Assembly (NCBI GenBank): GCA_032358255.1
Contig: JAULBX010000003.1
Coordinates: forward strand, 248,001-312,000
Source: Heterotrichella gracilis
Lineage: Eukaryota > Sar > Xanthophyceae > Tribonematales > Xanthonemataceae
Length of the DNA stretch: 64,000 bases
Direction: 5' to 3'
Of the stretch, positions 34,593-46,778 are shown in pieces; position 1 is the first letter of the stretch; each line of letters starts with the position of its first letter. The position numbers and the translations under genes are program-made. Under the pieces are notes generated by a model. It was not told the DNA's origin. It saw only the letters and a program-made list of their open reading frames with translations, and ran no database searches.

Positions 34593-37500
34593 ATGGTGTC
34601 CGAGGAGCGCTCCGTAAGCCGCTCCAGGAGTTCAGACTCGCCCCGCCCAAGGTTGGTTTCTTGTAGGGGCATTGGGAGGACCATTCTCCGTTGAGGGGAC
34701 CATGCTGGGGGATTAGCTGTATGGTGTCAGCTGGTGGTGTTTGTGGCTTGTTAAAGCATGTTGTTGCACGTGTTTGCAAAAGTGATCAACACACCAGACA
34801 AAGGGGATATTAACTCATTATGACCTTTCTCCTTGAGAGGGGTTGTTCGTTAGATGTCTTGCTGAATCAGCTGAAACATGCTTTACCAGACTCCGCCTGG
34901 TTCCACGTGTTTCAGGATAAGAATTGTCTAACACACATGCACGCGCACACACATAACAGCGGAAAAACGCCCTGGAGCGCCCTGCCGTCCACATCATGGG
35001 CATCAGGCAGTTCATGCCCACGGGAAGTAGACTGCTCTGTTTTCATGGTGCAGGTCAAGAAGCAAGTCTCCAAGCCCCGCCAAGCGCTCCGTGAGCCGAA
35101 GCCGCAGCCCAAGCAATGGGTACGCCCGCCAACCCTGTGGCCTATTCTGTACTTGCGCGCACCTCTTTGAACTCCCACCCATGCCAAAGTGACATCAGCG
35201 GAGGGTGCGCGCCCAAGATTTTTCTTCTCTTTTTAATCATATTTAATATATTTATGATAGCGATAAGTTTTTGTTTAGGTTTTTGTCTATCTAGGGTTTT
35301 GCAGTGCTGCAGCTGGCATCTGAGTGCAGGACCTGTACCCCTCCACACCTGCTGCTGCGCGCGAAAACTGCACCGCTTATCATGCCGAGGACTGCCGCGC
35401 TGCTGCTTGGCCGCCGCCGCCGCTGCCGGAAAGGCGAGCGCCGCTTGCTGCCGCCGCCGCCGCCGCTGGCCCCGCCGCCGCGCTTTCACCTGTCTGTGTG
35501 TTGATGGCATGCGCATGCCTTGTTGACTGTGTGGAATCTTGAGGTGATCAAGGCGGCCGTGTGGTGTCAGCATGCGTGCTGACCAGGGATTGAGAAGTGG
35601 TTGGCTCCATTCCCACTTTCACAGGGCATGGATTCACCTGTACTGTGTGCCTGCACGCATTTCTGAGCATGTTAGACCCACAGGCGCACTCACAATCGCA
35701 ATGACCCACACTCCACAGGCGCAAGAGCCCATCTCGGGGCAGGTCACTCTCCAAGTCCCGCTCCAAATCCCGGTGCAAGTCCCAATCTCGGTCGCCATCC
35801 CGCCGCCGCAGCAGCCCATCCCCGCGCCGCCGCTCCAAGTCCCGATCCCGGTCGCCATCCCGGCGCCGCCGCAGCCCGTCCCCAAGGCGCCGGTCTCGGT
35901 CCCGGTCTCGCGACAGGCGCCGCCGCAGCCCGTCGCCACGCCGCCGCTCGCCTTCGCCCAGGCGGGGGTACAGGTATGCCCCTGAAACCCTAAACCCCTG
36001 TGCTGGGTTGTAGCGCAACATGGCTGCAGTAGAACCCAACCAGTTGCATGCGCATGCACAGCAGGTTTGTGGTCTGTGCTGGATGTCACGTGACATGGAT
36101 GTGACAGTGACAATCAATCACATGTGGTGTACCAGCAGAACAAGGGAGGTATTGGTGCCCAACTTGGCCACACCCAGCTCTGACGTGTACGGTGTGAAAA
36201 TTGGCAGGGATTTGCTAAAATGTGTACATCGCCAATATACCTAGTATGGCATGTGCAAGGCTGGTGGGCAGTGCAACATGCTGGCATCCGTTGGCCATGC
36301 TGGAACCTTAAAACCCTAAACCTACACCTGCAGGGATAGGCCCAGGAGCCCCATCCGGCGACCAATCTCACGCCCCCGTGAGGTGTGCCGTGACTTCCAG
36401 GCAGGGCGGTGCTTCAGGGGGGCAGCGTGCATCTACTTGCATGAGGGGGGGAGGCAGGACAGGGGGTGAGTGTCAAATTCCACTCTCGGCCTGCATCTGC
36501 AATTGATTGCAACCAAGAGTGGTCTAGGTGCATACGTCCAATAGCAGGGACCACTGTTGATGCACTCAAGTCAACGGGGTGTCAAGTCTCAGACATTATG
36601 AGCCTGTGTCCATAAGGTTGCTCCTGATGCTGGTATGGCGTTTGAAGTTTGGGGGTTTCCCATGCTGCCACCTTGAGCCAGGCGGTTCACACTGCGATAG
36701 GCGGTTGGCACTGAGAACCCTAGACCCTATACCATGAGCCCTTGTACTTCTAAGGAGTGCAAACGTTGTGTGATTTCCATTACACTCGCTGTTGCTGTCT
36801 GGCATGGTGCATTTGGTGGAATCGTATGGTCGATTCACAGTGCATAATGTTGAAAGTAGGCTGTGCTGATTTGCATGCGCACTGCAGGCCGCGCAGGGAC
36901 ACCTATGTGGCTACAGTCCGCCGGCCATCCAGCTACAGGTCAAGATCAAGGTGGGTGGACTGAGGACCATACTATGCAATGCGTCACATGTTAATCATGA
37001 AGAGCATGCATACCAAGCTGTGCGCGTCCCACACTGCTTGCTGCTTGCGGAAGCGGGGCATTTGAACTGCAACATGGGTTAAGAGGTACCCAAGCAGAGT
37101 GACACAACATGGATATCGCACCACATGTGACCTGCTGGTGCCCCCACTAACCCATCCCCACACGCCCGCAGGGCCCCAGAACATTTTGTGCCGGAATGCA
37201 TATCACAATAGAAAGCAATGGTGGTAAATAATTCCATTTCCACGTGCCCGCCGGGAGCGCCGCAAGGGCCCGCACCCCCTCCTGGAATTGCATGTAATAA
37301 TATAATTATTGTGATGAATAATCTTCTTTTCACATGTCCGCAGGGAGCGCCGCAGGGCGCGCACTCGGTCCCGCTCGCCCCGCCGCCTGCGCACATCGGC
37401 GTCCCGCTCACCGAAACGCGCACGCCGATCCCCCTCCCGCTCGCCCCGCCCAGGTAAGTCACCTCTCACAGTTCCAATGCCATGCATGCCCCAGTTGAAG

Positions 37501-38494
37501 GTAATGGTTAATCACCATGCATCCTGTCATTGTGGACAGGGTGAAAGGCCGCCGCCCGCGGTCCCTTGGCCCCACGCTTTTGCTGATTGTTGGCTTGATC
37601 TTTATGGTCGCAGTTTGTATTGTATGGTATATCTTCTCCAAGATATGTCTCCAGTGTGAAACAACCCAGTATAAAGTAATTGTTCATGTTATATTTACCC
37701 AGTTTAAAGTAAATACATGTTTTGCAGCCAAGCGCTCAGGATCCCGGGACGCCTCCCCCCGCCGCACACGCCGCACCAAATCCGTCTCAAAGTCGCCGAT
37801 CAGATCCAAGTCCCGATCCAAGTCCCGATCCAAGTCCCGATCACCCGTGAGGTCCAAGTCGAGGTCTGCCTCCCCTGACAAGGGAAGGAAAGAGGATGGG
37901 GATAGGGAGGAAGCTGGGAGGGGAGGGGCGGATGTAGAGGTGTCCCCACCTGCCGCCAAGGCTGCTGATGACGAGCCGGTACGTGAGATAGGGTTCTTGG
38001 CTTAGGGTTGAAGGTCTAGGGCCACAGCAGTTGGAGGGATGCTCGGTGTTGTGTCAAGGAGGTTGTTTTGCTGTAGTCCTACTGTGGACCTACGAAAGGG
38101 GTTCACTGTGAATAGGATGCTGCCTTGCATTATTTAATTATGATGCGCATGGTGGGTAGTGCATGCAGTCACCTCCTCTTTCATCTGCAAACTTTGTTCT
38201 CAGATCGTTGGGAGCTTTGCTTGGGTGTCGTTGAAGAGGTGCATGTGGTGCCTGATGTGAGCTCTGCTTATGTGTTGTTCAGGTGCTGCATGTCGTGCAG
38301 TGATATGGGGGCGTCTGTCTGGGGTGTGATCGTGAGTGCATGTGGTGCAGGCCGACAGTGATCACAAGAAGTCAAAGAAGGACAAGAAGGAGAAAAAGGA
38401 AAAGAAGGAGAAGAAGGAGAAGAAAGAAAAGAAGGAGAAAAAGGAAAAGAAGGACAAGAAGAAATCGAGGAAGGGTGACAGCGATTCTGATTAG
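34593..38494 (+). CDS. Arg/Ser-rich CCCH zinc-finger protein (putative splicing factor)
   Basis: Eight phase-consistent exons give 359 aa: 34593-34651, 35054-35119, 35719-35973, 36334-36465, 36888-36950, 37344-37453, 37728-37978 and 38351-38494. Exons 1-3 are a classic RS domain (SRSRSPS, RRRSPSPRRRS repeats). Exon 4 carries one CCCH finger, CRDFQAGRCFRGAACIYLH, spaced C-x7-C-x5-C-x3-H, the RNA-binding type. Exons 5-7 return to RS/SP repeats, then an acidic/Ala segment, and exon 8 is almost entirely Lys/Glu (KKEKKEKKEKK) ending KSRKGDSDSD. No RRM is present. RS domains are phosphorylated by SR kinases and act in nuclear pre-mRNA splicing; that role is inferred. Short exons with long introns could allow alternative splicing. 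Confidence 0.82.
37237..37305 (+). repeat. Intronic copy of SR-CCCH exon 6 5' edge
   Basis: CGGGAGCGCCGCAAGGGCCC at about 37249 repeats, with changes, the true exon 6 start CAGGGAGCGCCGCAGGGCGC at 37341. In this copy the acceptor has become CCGG. Confidence 0.75.
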
Positions 38495-39471
38495 CGCGTG
38501 CTGTATCGGGGCATCAATGCGCTTGTCAGCTTGGGGGCTAGTGCACTTGGGTTGTGCTGGCGGTGAACAGCAAAGATGCAGCAGTTGGGCGCATGAATCG
38601 GCAAGGAACATAGAGCTCTATGTGTTGTTGCTGCGAACCTGTTTGGTTTGCAACAGGTTGCCGCAAATCGGTCCATGTGCCTGTGCGAATAGCAGTAGAG
38701 GAGCACAGCTGTCTGCATGTCAGTGACGCCTGTGCGTCCATGTAGCGTCAGCCGAGGCTGATATGAAAGGCGCTGGGCGCTTGGTGCAACGAGCTGGGGG
38801 CCCTTTGAGAGAAGCGTGGGCTGAGGGTTTAGGGTTTGTTGTGTGCGTGCAGCCAGCCTCTATGAGCACAGCTGTCTCTGTCAGTACAGCTGGACGCATG
38901 CTAGTCGAGCAGCAGGCGGGGTTCAAGTATGTCAAAAATGCACTCCACTGACACTCTTTGTGTTGCCTGGCTATCAGCCCAGGTACTGAACATGTTGTGA
39001 CTGTGGCATTTATAAGTTATAGGGCAGCTCGCGTAAGGAATTGACACCGTGAGTTTGTAAATGGTTCCCAATGCAGTTGGCAATAGACCCTTCTGCAAGC
39101 CATGCATGGTGGGATTGGCTAAGGTCTATGCTTGACCAACCGTTCTTGGCTGGTTGTGGTGCCCTGGTGCGAAAATCTCCGCCTTGATTATTTGCCCTTT
39201 TTCTTATACCACCCTTGCTCCTCAGGGCAAGTAAACAGCCAAGTAGACAGGGCCTGGTGGTAGCACTGCGCACTTCATAAGCAAAAGTTAGGCCCGGAAC
39301 CTGCCTTGTTGTTTGTGCAACACCAGGTTTTACACCTTGTGTATTAGTGTGGATAACAACCACCACTTTGGTGTGCAAACACAGGACCCTTGCACCCATG
39401 TAGAACTGTGTCCATAACAAAAGCTCTTGCCCTAAACGTCCACTGCTGCAATATATACAACCTGCAACACA
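38495..39471. other. Spacer between the SR-CCCH and SDR genes
   Basis: 3' flank of one plus-strand gene and promoter of the next. No open frame here has supporting context. One TTTAGGG motif lies near 38826. Confidence 0.4.
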
Positions 39472-40895
39472 ATGCCGTCAACATCACCCTCCAAATGCCG
39501 TCGTTTCGAGGGCAAGGTCGCCGTGGTAACCGCAGCCACTGCTGGCATCGGCATCGCCATCGCGCGCCGGTTGGGGCAGGAGGGCGCAAGCGTGATGATC
39601 TCCTCGCGCAAGCAAAGCAACGTGGACGAGCAGGTCCAGTTGCTACGAGATGAGGGCATCACAGCCGAGGGGTGCGTGTGCCATGTGGCCAATAAGGAGC
39701 ACCTGAAGCGGCTTGTACAGCTGACCATTGAGAAGTTTGGCAAGGTGGATGTGCTGGTCTCCAACGCAGCTGTCAACCCGGAGGCAGCGGGGATCCTCAG
39801 CATGTCCGAGTCGGCCATCGACAAGATCCTAGAGATCAACATCAAGTCTGCAATCCTGCTCATCAAGGAGTTTGCTCCACATCTGAAACCGGGAAGCTGC
39901 GTGGTATTCGTGGCCAGCTACATCGCGTACAACCCCTCGCAGCCCATAGCCATGTACGGGGTGTCCAAGACGGCGCTCCTGGGGCTGACGAGGGCCCTTG
40001 CAGAGGAGATGGGTCCCTCGGGAGTGCGCGTCAACTGCATTGCCCCAGGTGCGCAATGCATGCATGCATGCACGCACTTTCATGCATGCATTGCTGGCGA
40101 GTAGATCTAGTATGCACTTCTAGTAAAACCCACGTAGACACTTGCTTGATCCTCCGTCCACCATGCACAACCATAGTCCCAGGGTAAGTGTGTATGCACT
40201 GCATTGGATTGGAGTATGCATGCATTGCTGTATGCATGCATTGCAAAAAGTATGCATGCATGCTGTGGACACGAGGAGGCAACGCCTACGCATTGAATAT
40301 GAGTGCAAGAGTACCTCAAAAGTTGCCAAAGTTTGCAAGGTAACCCTCTTGTGGGGCAGTGCTGAGCAAAACCCTAACCCTAAACCCTAAATCCTTGTGG
40401 TGCGTCACCCCAGGGACCGTCCCCACCAGGTTTGCCTGCTACCTGGTGGACACGCCCTACTACAAACCCTAACCTTAACCCTTAATCCTAAATATTTGTG
40501 TTGCGTCACCCCAGGGACCGTCCCCACCAGATTTGCCTTCTACCTGGTGGACACGCCCTACTACAAACCCTGACCCTAAATTCCAAACACTGAACCCTTG
40601 TGTTGCGTCACCCCAGGGACGGTTCCCACCAAGTTGCCTCCTACCTGTTGGACAAACCCTAACACAAACCCTAAACCCTTGTGTTTCTACCCCAGGGACC
40701 GTCCCCACCAAGTTTGCCTCCTACCTGGTGGACACACCCGGCTCCCAGGACGCAGTGCTGAGCAAAACCCTACTAGGGCGGCTGGGCACGCCGCAGGACA
40801 TGGCTGCAGCGACCGCCTTCCTGGCCAGCGAGGACGCGTCATACATCACGGGGGAGACGGTGGTCATCGCGGGGGGGATGCACTGCAGGCTGTGA
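39472..40895 (+). CDS. Short-chain dehydrogenase/reductase (DHRS4-like)
   Basis: Two exons (39472-40048 and 40696-40895, phase 1) give 258 aa, the usual size for classical SDRs. The N-terminal Rossmann motif is TAATAGIGIAIA (TGxxxGxG variant with the first Gly replaced by Ala). It is followed by NAAV (NNAG variant) and the catalytic Ser...Tyr-x3-Lys triad in VASYIAYNP...MYGVSK (Tyr about residue 162, Lys about 166). VNCIAPGTVPT matches the PG motif, and ITGETVVIAGGM the C-terminus. It should use NADP(H) or NAD(H) to interconvert a ketone and alcohol; the closest pattern is the DHRS4/peroxisomal carbonyl reductase group. The C-terminal CRL is not a standard PTS1. The intron carries three extra copies of the exon 2 start. 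Confidence 0.92.
40405..40660 (+). repeat. Three intronic copies of SDR exon 2 5' edge
   Basis: CAGGGACCGTCCCCACCA-type blocks occur at 40411, 40512 and 40614, with the real acceptor at 40693. Each copy includes the CCCAG acceptor and about 45 bp of exon-like sequence (TTTGCC...TACCTG.TGGACA). CCCTAAACCCTAA-type spacers separate the copies. Confidence 0.93.
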
Positions 40896-41633
40896 GCTTG
40901 GGAGTGGGTGTTTAGGTCTTTTTGGGGTTTAGTGGGGGGGTTTCAGAGGGGGATATGCACAGCAGGCTGTGGATGCGGTGTTGGGGTGACTTCTAATAAG
41001 GATTATGAGTTGAATTTGCAGCGGGATTCATGTGAAGCAGGTGCTGCTGCGAAGGGCTTGTACAGAAGCTTTTTTCTCGCAACTAGGCAGTTCACACCTG
41101 TAGTCGAATTCGTGCCATGGCATGTAGTTTACTCAAAGTTTTCCCAAGCAATTTAGCATCTGACAGGTTGCCAACTCGATTTTGTCACATGAGAGTATAC
41201 ATAGTATCCACTTTACTGACCAGCTGGAGTCTGCATGTGTGGGTATTGCTGTTCTTCAGCTGGAAATCCGTTCCAGCAAAACATCATATGAACCATCATA
41301 TCAGATAGGGGAATTTACAAACAATGCGTGGCTGTTGAACGTATCGCCACGGTGTACGCAACGCCATATTTGAAGTGAATGATTTAGCGGTGCTGCAGGT
41401 GACTTGCCAATGGGGCATGGCCTTGGGTGCTGCGCAGTAAGCAAGCTGTGCTGGCAGCTGTGTGCAACATATATATCCTCTCTGCTGTGAACCTCTGTAA
41501 TAGTGTCATGCGCACAATTATAAGGGAACAGTACTAAGTAGGTTCTAAACCCTACACAAGGCGTGGAACTCTGCCACCAGCACCAGCCATTGGCCCAGTC
41601 TGGCGTGCAGCCCACAACCTGCCCCAGCGGCTG
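40896..41633. other. Convergent 3' spacer between SDR and secreted-protein genes
   Basis: The SDR gene (+) and the secreted-protein gene (-) converge here. I see only 3' flanking sequence and no supported open frame. Confidence 0.4.
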
Positions 41634-44600
41634 CTATTGCTTGCCCTCCTTAATGATCCCCAGCTCCTCGGGCGTCACCCTGATGAGGTGTGAAGGGTCG
41701 TCCACTATGCGCTTCAACCCAGACGCCACCACAGGCTTGCCGTCACTCGCAGCGGCGCCCTCGCCACCGGGACCTGCGCCACACACCCAAATGCTCACAT
41801 TGGGGTTATACCTTTGAATTTCCACAATTTGTTTCCTATTTTCTTCTAATCGTAGAAGTTCATTTAGGTACAATTGGCAGAGCGGTACATGATAGAGCCT
41901 AAAACACACACACACACACATGTGTGTGCAACTTAGAAACCCCCTGTGCGTGTGCCATGGCTCAGAATGCACATACACCTAGCGCAAAACTTTACCCATA
42001 AAAACCCGATGACACTTATTCTAGGTACGATTGACTGGCCGCGTACGCACCTGCCGCCGCCACCCGCATCATGGCAGGATCAGCAGAAAAGTCCTTGCGC
42101 TTGCGGTGACCTGGGGCATGATCCCCACCTCCTGGAGCGGCGCCACCTGGCGCCTTGTCAGCGCCCGGTGCTGGTGTGGCGGCTGCGACTGCCTCAGGAG
42201 TTGTGGCGACGACTGCTTCTGGGGTGGGGATGATGGTGGCGGTGGTGGTGGGGGCTGCGGGGGTGGCGAGCGGGCGCACGTAGCGTTTCCGGAAGGTGGG
42301 CTTGCGGGTGGAGTTCCTGCATGGGGGCAAGGTGGCGGTGCTGCTTAGGGTCTAGGGCCTAGAGTGTGAGGTTTTGGGTGGGTTCCTGCGCATGGGTGAT
42401 GCTATGCTTAGGGTTTTAGGTCCGCAGGGTTAGCGCAGCCCTTCACTTGGCGGCGGCGGCCCCATGAACAAGGAGTAGCCCATGCGCTGGGTGAGGGTTT
42501 AAGTTAAGGGTTAAGGACAGCTCCTCACTTTGGGGCGGCGGCAGCGCCTTAGTCACCAAGTAGCTGCGCATGCGCTGGTGAGACTTTAGTGTGTAGGGTT
42601 CAGGTCAGCCCCTCACTTTGGCGGCGGCGGCGGCGCCTTGAACACCGAGTAGCTGCTCATGAGCCAGTCAAGACTTTAGGGTTTAGGGTTGAGGTCAGCC
42701 CCTCACTTTGGCAGCGGTGGCGGGGCCTAGAACACCGAGTAGCTGCGCATGCGCCAGTCAAGACTTTAGGGTTTAGGGTGTAGGGTGTAGGTCAGCCCCT
42801 CACTTTGGCGGCGGAGGCGGCGCTTTGAACACCGAGTAGCTGCGCATGCGCTGGTGCGCAAACACCTGCTGGTAGATGAGGGGCACATCAGGCTGAGACT
42901 CCGCGGGGCGCGCCGTGAAATTAATGAAGGCGGGGGCGTCGACGTCGTCCGCGCAGTGGGGCCCGAAGAATGACATCATCTCTGCGGTGAGGTTGGCCAC
43001 GTCATGGCGCCGGATGCACTGGATGGGCAGCGGGTCGCCTGCGGGGCATGGGGGGGAAGGTGTTGATGCATGCCATTTGTTGCATGGCCTTAGCCCTGTC
43101 GTGCATGTGCACTGTTTAGGGTTGTGTGGCGTGCTGTAGGGTTTAGGGTTTGTGGAGCACAGTGGCAAGAGTGGTAGGGCTGAGGAACGGCATCATCTCT
43201 GCGGTCAGGTTGGCACGTCGTGCACTAGATGGGCAACGGGTCGCCTGCGGGGCAGGGAAGAAGGGTGTTGATGCATCCTGCGTGGCATGCCAGCAGTCCT
43301 AGTGTGTTAGTATATCCAAGTTATGCCCTCAATCCGCAATTGATGGGGGGCAAGGTGTGCATCCTGCGGCATATTTCTCATCCTCCAGACACCAGGCAAT
43401 AAGCTGATGGCTGGGAATGTGAAGTGCTGTCACTTTGAGTGTAACTGTACACAACGATTGGGACTTGTGTGGCTTGCTGCAGAATTGTTTGTACTTGTGT
43501 AGCACTGTAGCATGAGTACTTGACACCATACCCGCTGTCACAAGGCTAGCTATCCCATGCCGCCCAACGACCCTAGACCCCAAGCCCTAACCGAGGCTGC
43601 ACGGTACCTGTGAAGGCCGCGGGGTGCGACAGGTTCACCCAGATCATCTCGAAGGCATAGTCAGCAGCCACAGGTATGGCCAGCATCTCCTTGGCTTCGT
43701 GCAGACCGATGCAGCGCCCGCCGCCCGACCAGTGGGCTCCCGCCGCTGTGTCGTCCCACACGCCGCCCTCAAGCGCGCACCGCTGCGCAAGGGGGAGCAA
43801 TGGCTTGTCAGAAGTCTCTAAACCCTACATCCTAAAGCGCCGTGGTGTCGTACCAGTGGCGTGAAATGCCATGCTGTGCCAACACCCAAAAACTGTTTGC
43901 CCGCATTGCCATGCACATGCAAATACTAAACCCAGATAATGGAATGCACTTGGGCGCCTCTGCACTATCTCATGCACCATGTGTCCCCAACCCTAGGGCT
44001 TCGCACGTACAGGAACTTGCCCTAGACCCCAGACCATAAACCCCAGTCCCTAAACCCTGCTCCCTACATCCTCACCTGCGGCGTAGGGCTGTGCTCGTAC
44101 AGGCACTTGTCCCTCACGTAGGCCAGTGTCCAGTTGTCGTACGTCACAGCCTGGGCCATCAGACCATCAAAGTGGTCGGCTGTGTGGGCGCCGGTACTGT
44201 AATGGGAGGGGAGGGAGGGTTCAGAGCTCAGGGTTCAGGAAGTAAGGCAAAAGGGGAGCGGGTAAGGATTGGGTGGGTAGTGTAGAGTAGGGTTTAGGGT
44301 TTAAGATATGACGTGAGCTTGCTTGCCACCAGGCCGTGAAAGTGTTTGGCTATGAGGGCGCCCCTGCTGTGGAATGGAGGGTCACACTTTGATGCAAACC
44401 ATGTGCGTTGTATGGACACAACCATTGCAACTCACATGCTTTCAAAGGCTGCAAACCGCCTGTTCTCCTGCATTGGGGCTTGGGGTTTTATACAACCATG
44501 CTTGCCATCCGGTCACCAAAGTTGATGGCCGTATGGGCGTTGATGTAGTGAAATGCAAGCGGATTGGGAGGAAGGAGGGATTGAGAATGGGTGGTGCGGG

Positions 44601-46209
44601 TCACACATTGCATGCGCCTCACATTGTAATGTTTTCCAAGTAAACACATGGACTCACATGCTTTCAAAGGCTGCGAACCATGTGCATTTTTATGGACACA
44701 ACCATTGCAACTCACATGCTTTCAAAGGCTGCAAATCGCCTGTTTTCCTCCATCATGCGGGGCCAGCTGAAGGCGTTTGCCCCCAGGTCGGTGTGGCACC
44801 ACTTGAAGCGGTTCACCTTGCAGGCCGGAAGGTCAGGATCCGCAGCAAAGCGGGTGCACGCGGGGCCTGCATGCAGGGAGGCGGATTTTGCATCCATTCG
44901 AATTCACGCGTCCTACATTTTTTGGGATGGGTGCGTGCGGGTGTTGCATGTGGCCGAAGCCCATGCATGGGGAGAAAGTAGGACTGCAGATTTTTCTCAC
45001 CTGTGGGTCGCTGGTATCTGCTGTAATAGTCAAACACCACCACGTCCTTGTCGGGGTGCGCAGCAGTCTCTGTGAAGATGGTGTCACCGTAGCGGTTGTC
45101 GCCGTTGGTGATGATCACCCACCGAGTGTCACTGGCGCACGCTGTGTGCACAGTGGATTTTCAGTGCGTTGCTGGTGGCTTCTGGTGAATCTCATTACTT
45201 CATGGTAACTTTCCTAGTGTCACTGGCAGACGCTGCGCCCAAGCAAGTTTTAAACATGTGGATGACCGGGAGATTTCTGGTGGTTTTCCCTTTTGCAAAC
45301 TCCCTATTGTAGATCCTAGTGGCTTGCACCGCTAGGAATGATATTTGCAACACGGTGCAGGCGCAATGGTTGCCTTGATGATGGCGATTGCCCACCGAGT
45401 GTCATTTGCACAGGCCGGCAAGCTCGAATTAACCACATGCAGGTGGTGACAAGTAACGCATTACATCCCCAGTGGTATGGGGGACAGGCGACGGGTGGAA
45501 GGGGGTTGCTCCCCACTGTAGCCTGCCCATTGCCACCCAACTCAACACTTCACACATGCAGGCAGTGAGGTGTATGAGCATACCTCGCACAGCGGAGTCC
45601 GTCAAATTGTACAGGGCGCTGTGGTACCCAGTGTTCCAGGAGCCCAGCGTCTTGGGTGCGAATTGTGGGCCAATCTGCGCCGCAGTAAGTGCGTCAAATG
45701 TGTTAACGGCTACCCAAACTTGTGGAATGGGCAAGAATCTAGGCTTGCTGTACTTACCCACTCAGCATACACCCACATCCGGTCATCACTGAGGTTCCCG
45801 AGGATGGTGTGCAGGTCATCGAACGGGGTGCTGTCCATGACCACCAAAATGGCCTCCCAGCTGCAAAACCAATCACATGTAAAGATTGTGCAATCAGGCA
45901 CTCTTAGGATGTATGCTTACTGACCCAGTGGGTCAGGGAACGGTGGGTGAAACACGCTGCATGTGTGTCAACTCACTTTGTGGTTGACTGCCTCTGCAGC
46001 GATTTGAGGAGGTCCATCAACCCCCCTGAGCCTCCACCGGTGCCATGTCCCCAGTATGTGCGTATCACTACACAGAAGTGCGGCTCGCTGGCTTGGCAGC
46101 CTCCCTGGGTAGCCCCATCACCTCCTAGGGAACACTGGTCTTGGGCTGTGCTCCTGGCACACAGCGTGCAGAGCAGTACCAGCAAGCCCAGGAGCGAAGC
46201 TGGCGACAT
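41634..46209 (-). CDS. Secreted protein of unknown family, possibly GT-A-like
   Basis: Ten phase-consistent exons give 551 aa: 46209-45977, 45860-45758, 45674-45584, 45141-45001, 44866-44716, 44196-44076, 43782-43608, 43038-42804, 42316-42051 and 41773-41634. The N-terminus is a clear signal peptide (LLGLLVLLCTLCARSTAQ). Next come FCVVIRTYWGHG, WEAILVVMDS, RWVIITNGDNRYGD, DVVVFDYYSRY, then Cys-rich segments (PACKVNRFKWCHTDLGA; GGRCIGLHEA) and several N-glycosylation sequons (NLTD, NWTL, NLSH, NLTA, NFTA). Alternating VVIRT, AILVVMDS and ITNGDN blocks resemble a GT-A nucleotide-sugar fold, but I cannot show a catalytic DxD motif. The last two exons are a Thr/Pro/Ala-rich tail with a basic start and no membrane segment. 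Function unknown; secreted or lumenal location is well supported. Confidence 0.78.
42440..42795 (-). repeat. Four downstream copies of exon 8 3' edge of the secreted-protein gene
   Basis: Blocks like CACTTTGGCGGCGGCGGCGG occur near 42444, 42527, 42615 and 42703, with the real exon end at 42801. Each copy carries the coding for FKAPPPPP plus the donor and the upstream GAGTAGCTG(C)GCATGCGC. TTTAGGG-type spacers lie between copies, with a period of 84-98 bp. Confidence 0.92.
43180..43265 (-). repeat. Intronic copy of exon 8 5' edge of the secreted-protein gene
   Basis: GGCATCATCTCTGCGGTCAG followed by CGGGTCGCCTGCGGGGCA at about 43188-43255 repeats the real exon 8 start region (about 42968-43048), including the CGCAG acceptor. 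Confidence 0.88.
44395..44690 (-). repeat. Copies of exon 5 3' edge of the secreted-protein gene
   Basis: ACAACCATTGCAACTCACAT followed by GCTTTCAAAGGCTGC is at about 44418 and again at the true exon end, about 44697; a shorter copy (ACTCACATGCTTTCAAAGGC) is at about 44652. Each carries the donor and the last exon codons. Confidence 0.88.
45205..45425 (-). repeat. Diverged copies of exon 4 5' edge of the secreted-protein gene
   Basis: CCCACCGAGTGTCATTTGCA at about 45391 and CCTAGTGTCACTGGCAGACG at about 45213 resemble the real exon 4 start (CCCACCGAGTGTCACTGGCG at about 45118). These are direct partial copies in the upstream intron. Confidence 0.75.
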
Positions 46210-46778
46210 TTTGAGACGGAGGGCAGGCTGAAGGTGCTACATTGTCCTTTGCAGCAGCTCTAAATGAGGTCCGCTGTCGGTCGACCATATGCATGCATAT
46301 GGGTTGTAACGATGTCCAGAGGTACGAAGGCCTAAGCAGGGACTTATATGGGTATTCTTCAAACACGTATACACGGTTGGTTTTATGTTGCGTGACGCCG
46401 GTTGTGTCTTGCTGTCACTGTGGCTTGGGTCAAGGCCGAACGGTTCATTCAAACCCCGTTGCAACTAAATCTACTGAGGTTATTTCAGACTGAATTACCT
46501 AGCGTTCGTGACACACATGGCGTCCAGCACACAGCTCATTTCCGAGCCCTTGTGTGCATTAAGTGGGCATACTTGCAGTCAGCTTGCGAGTCTTGTGTTC
46601 TTACAGTATTTTGAATCCGATACTGTTTTTGAAATATGATGCATGCATGCGTTGACAAGAAAACAAACTGTGGTAGCACGTCGGTGCTACGACACAGTAA
46701 TATGGTGGGCTTTTGCGCTGTGTGTCCCCTCCTTGTCTTGAACGGTAGACGAGTTGTGAAATGGTTTTCGCTGGCTAG
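46210..46778. other. Promoter of the secreted-protein gene and 3' flank of the TMEM254-like gene
   Basis: Both flanking genes are on the minus strand. GCATGCATATG and ATGATGCATGCATGCG runs occur at about 46288 and 46637. No supported gene. Confidence 0.4.
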
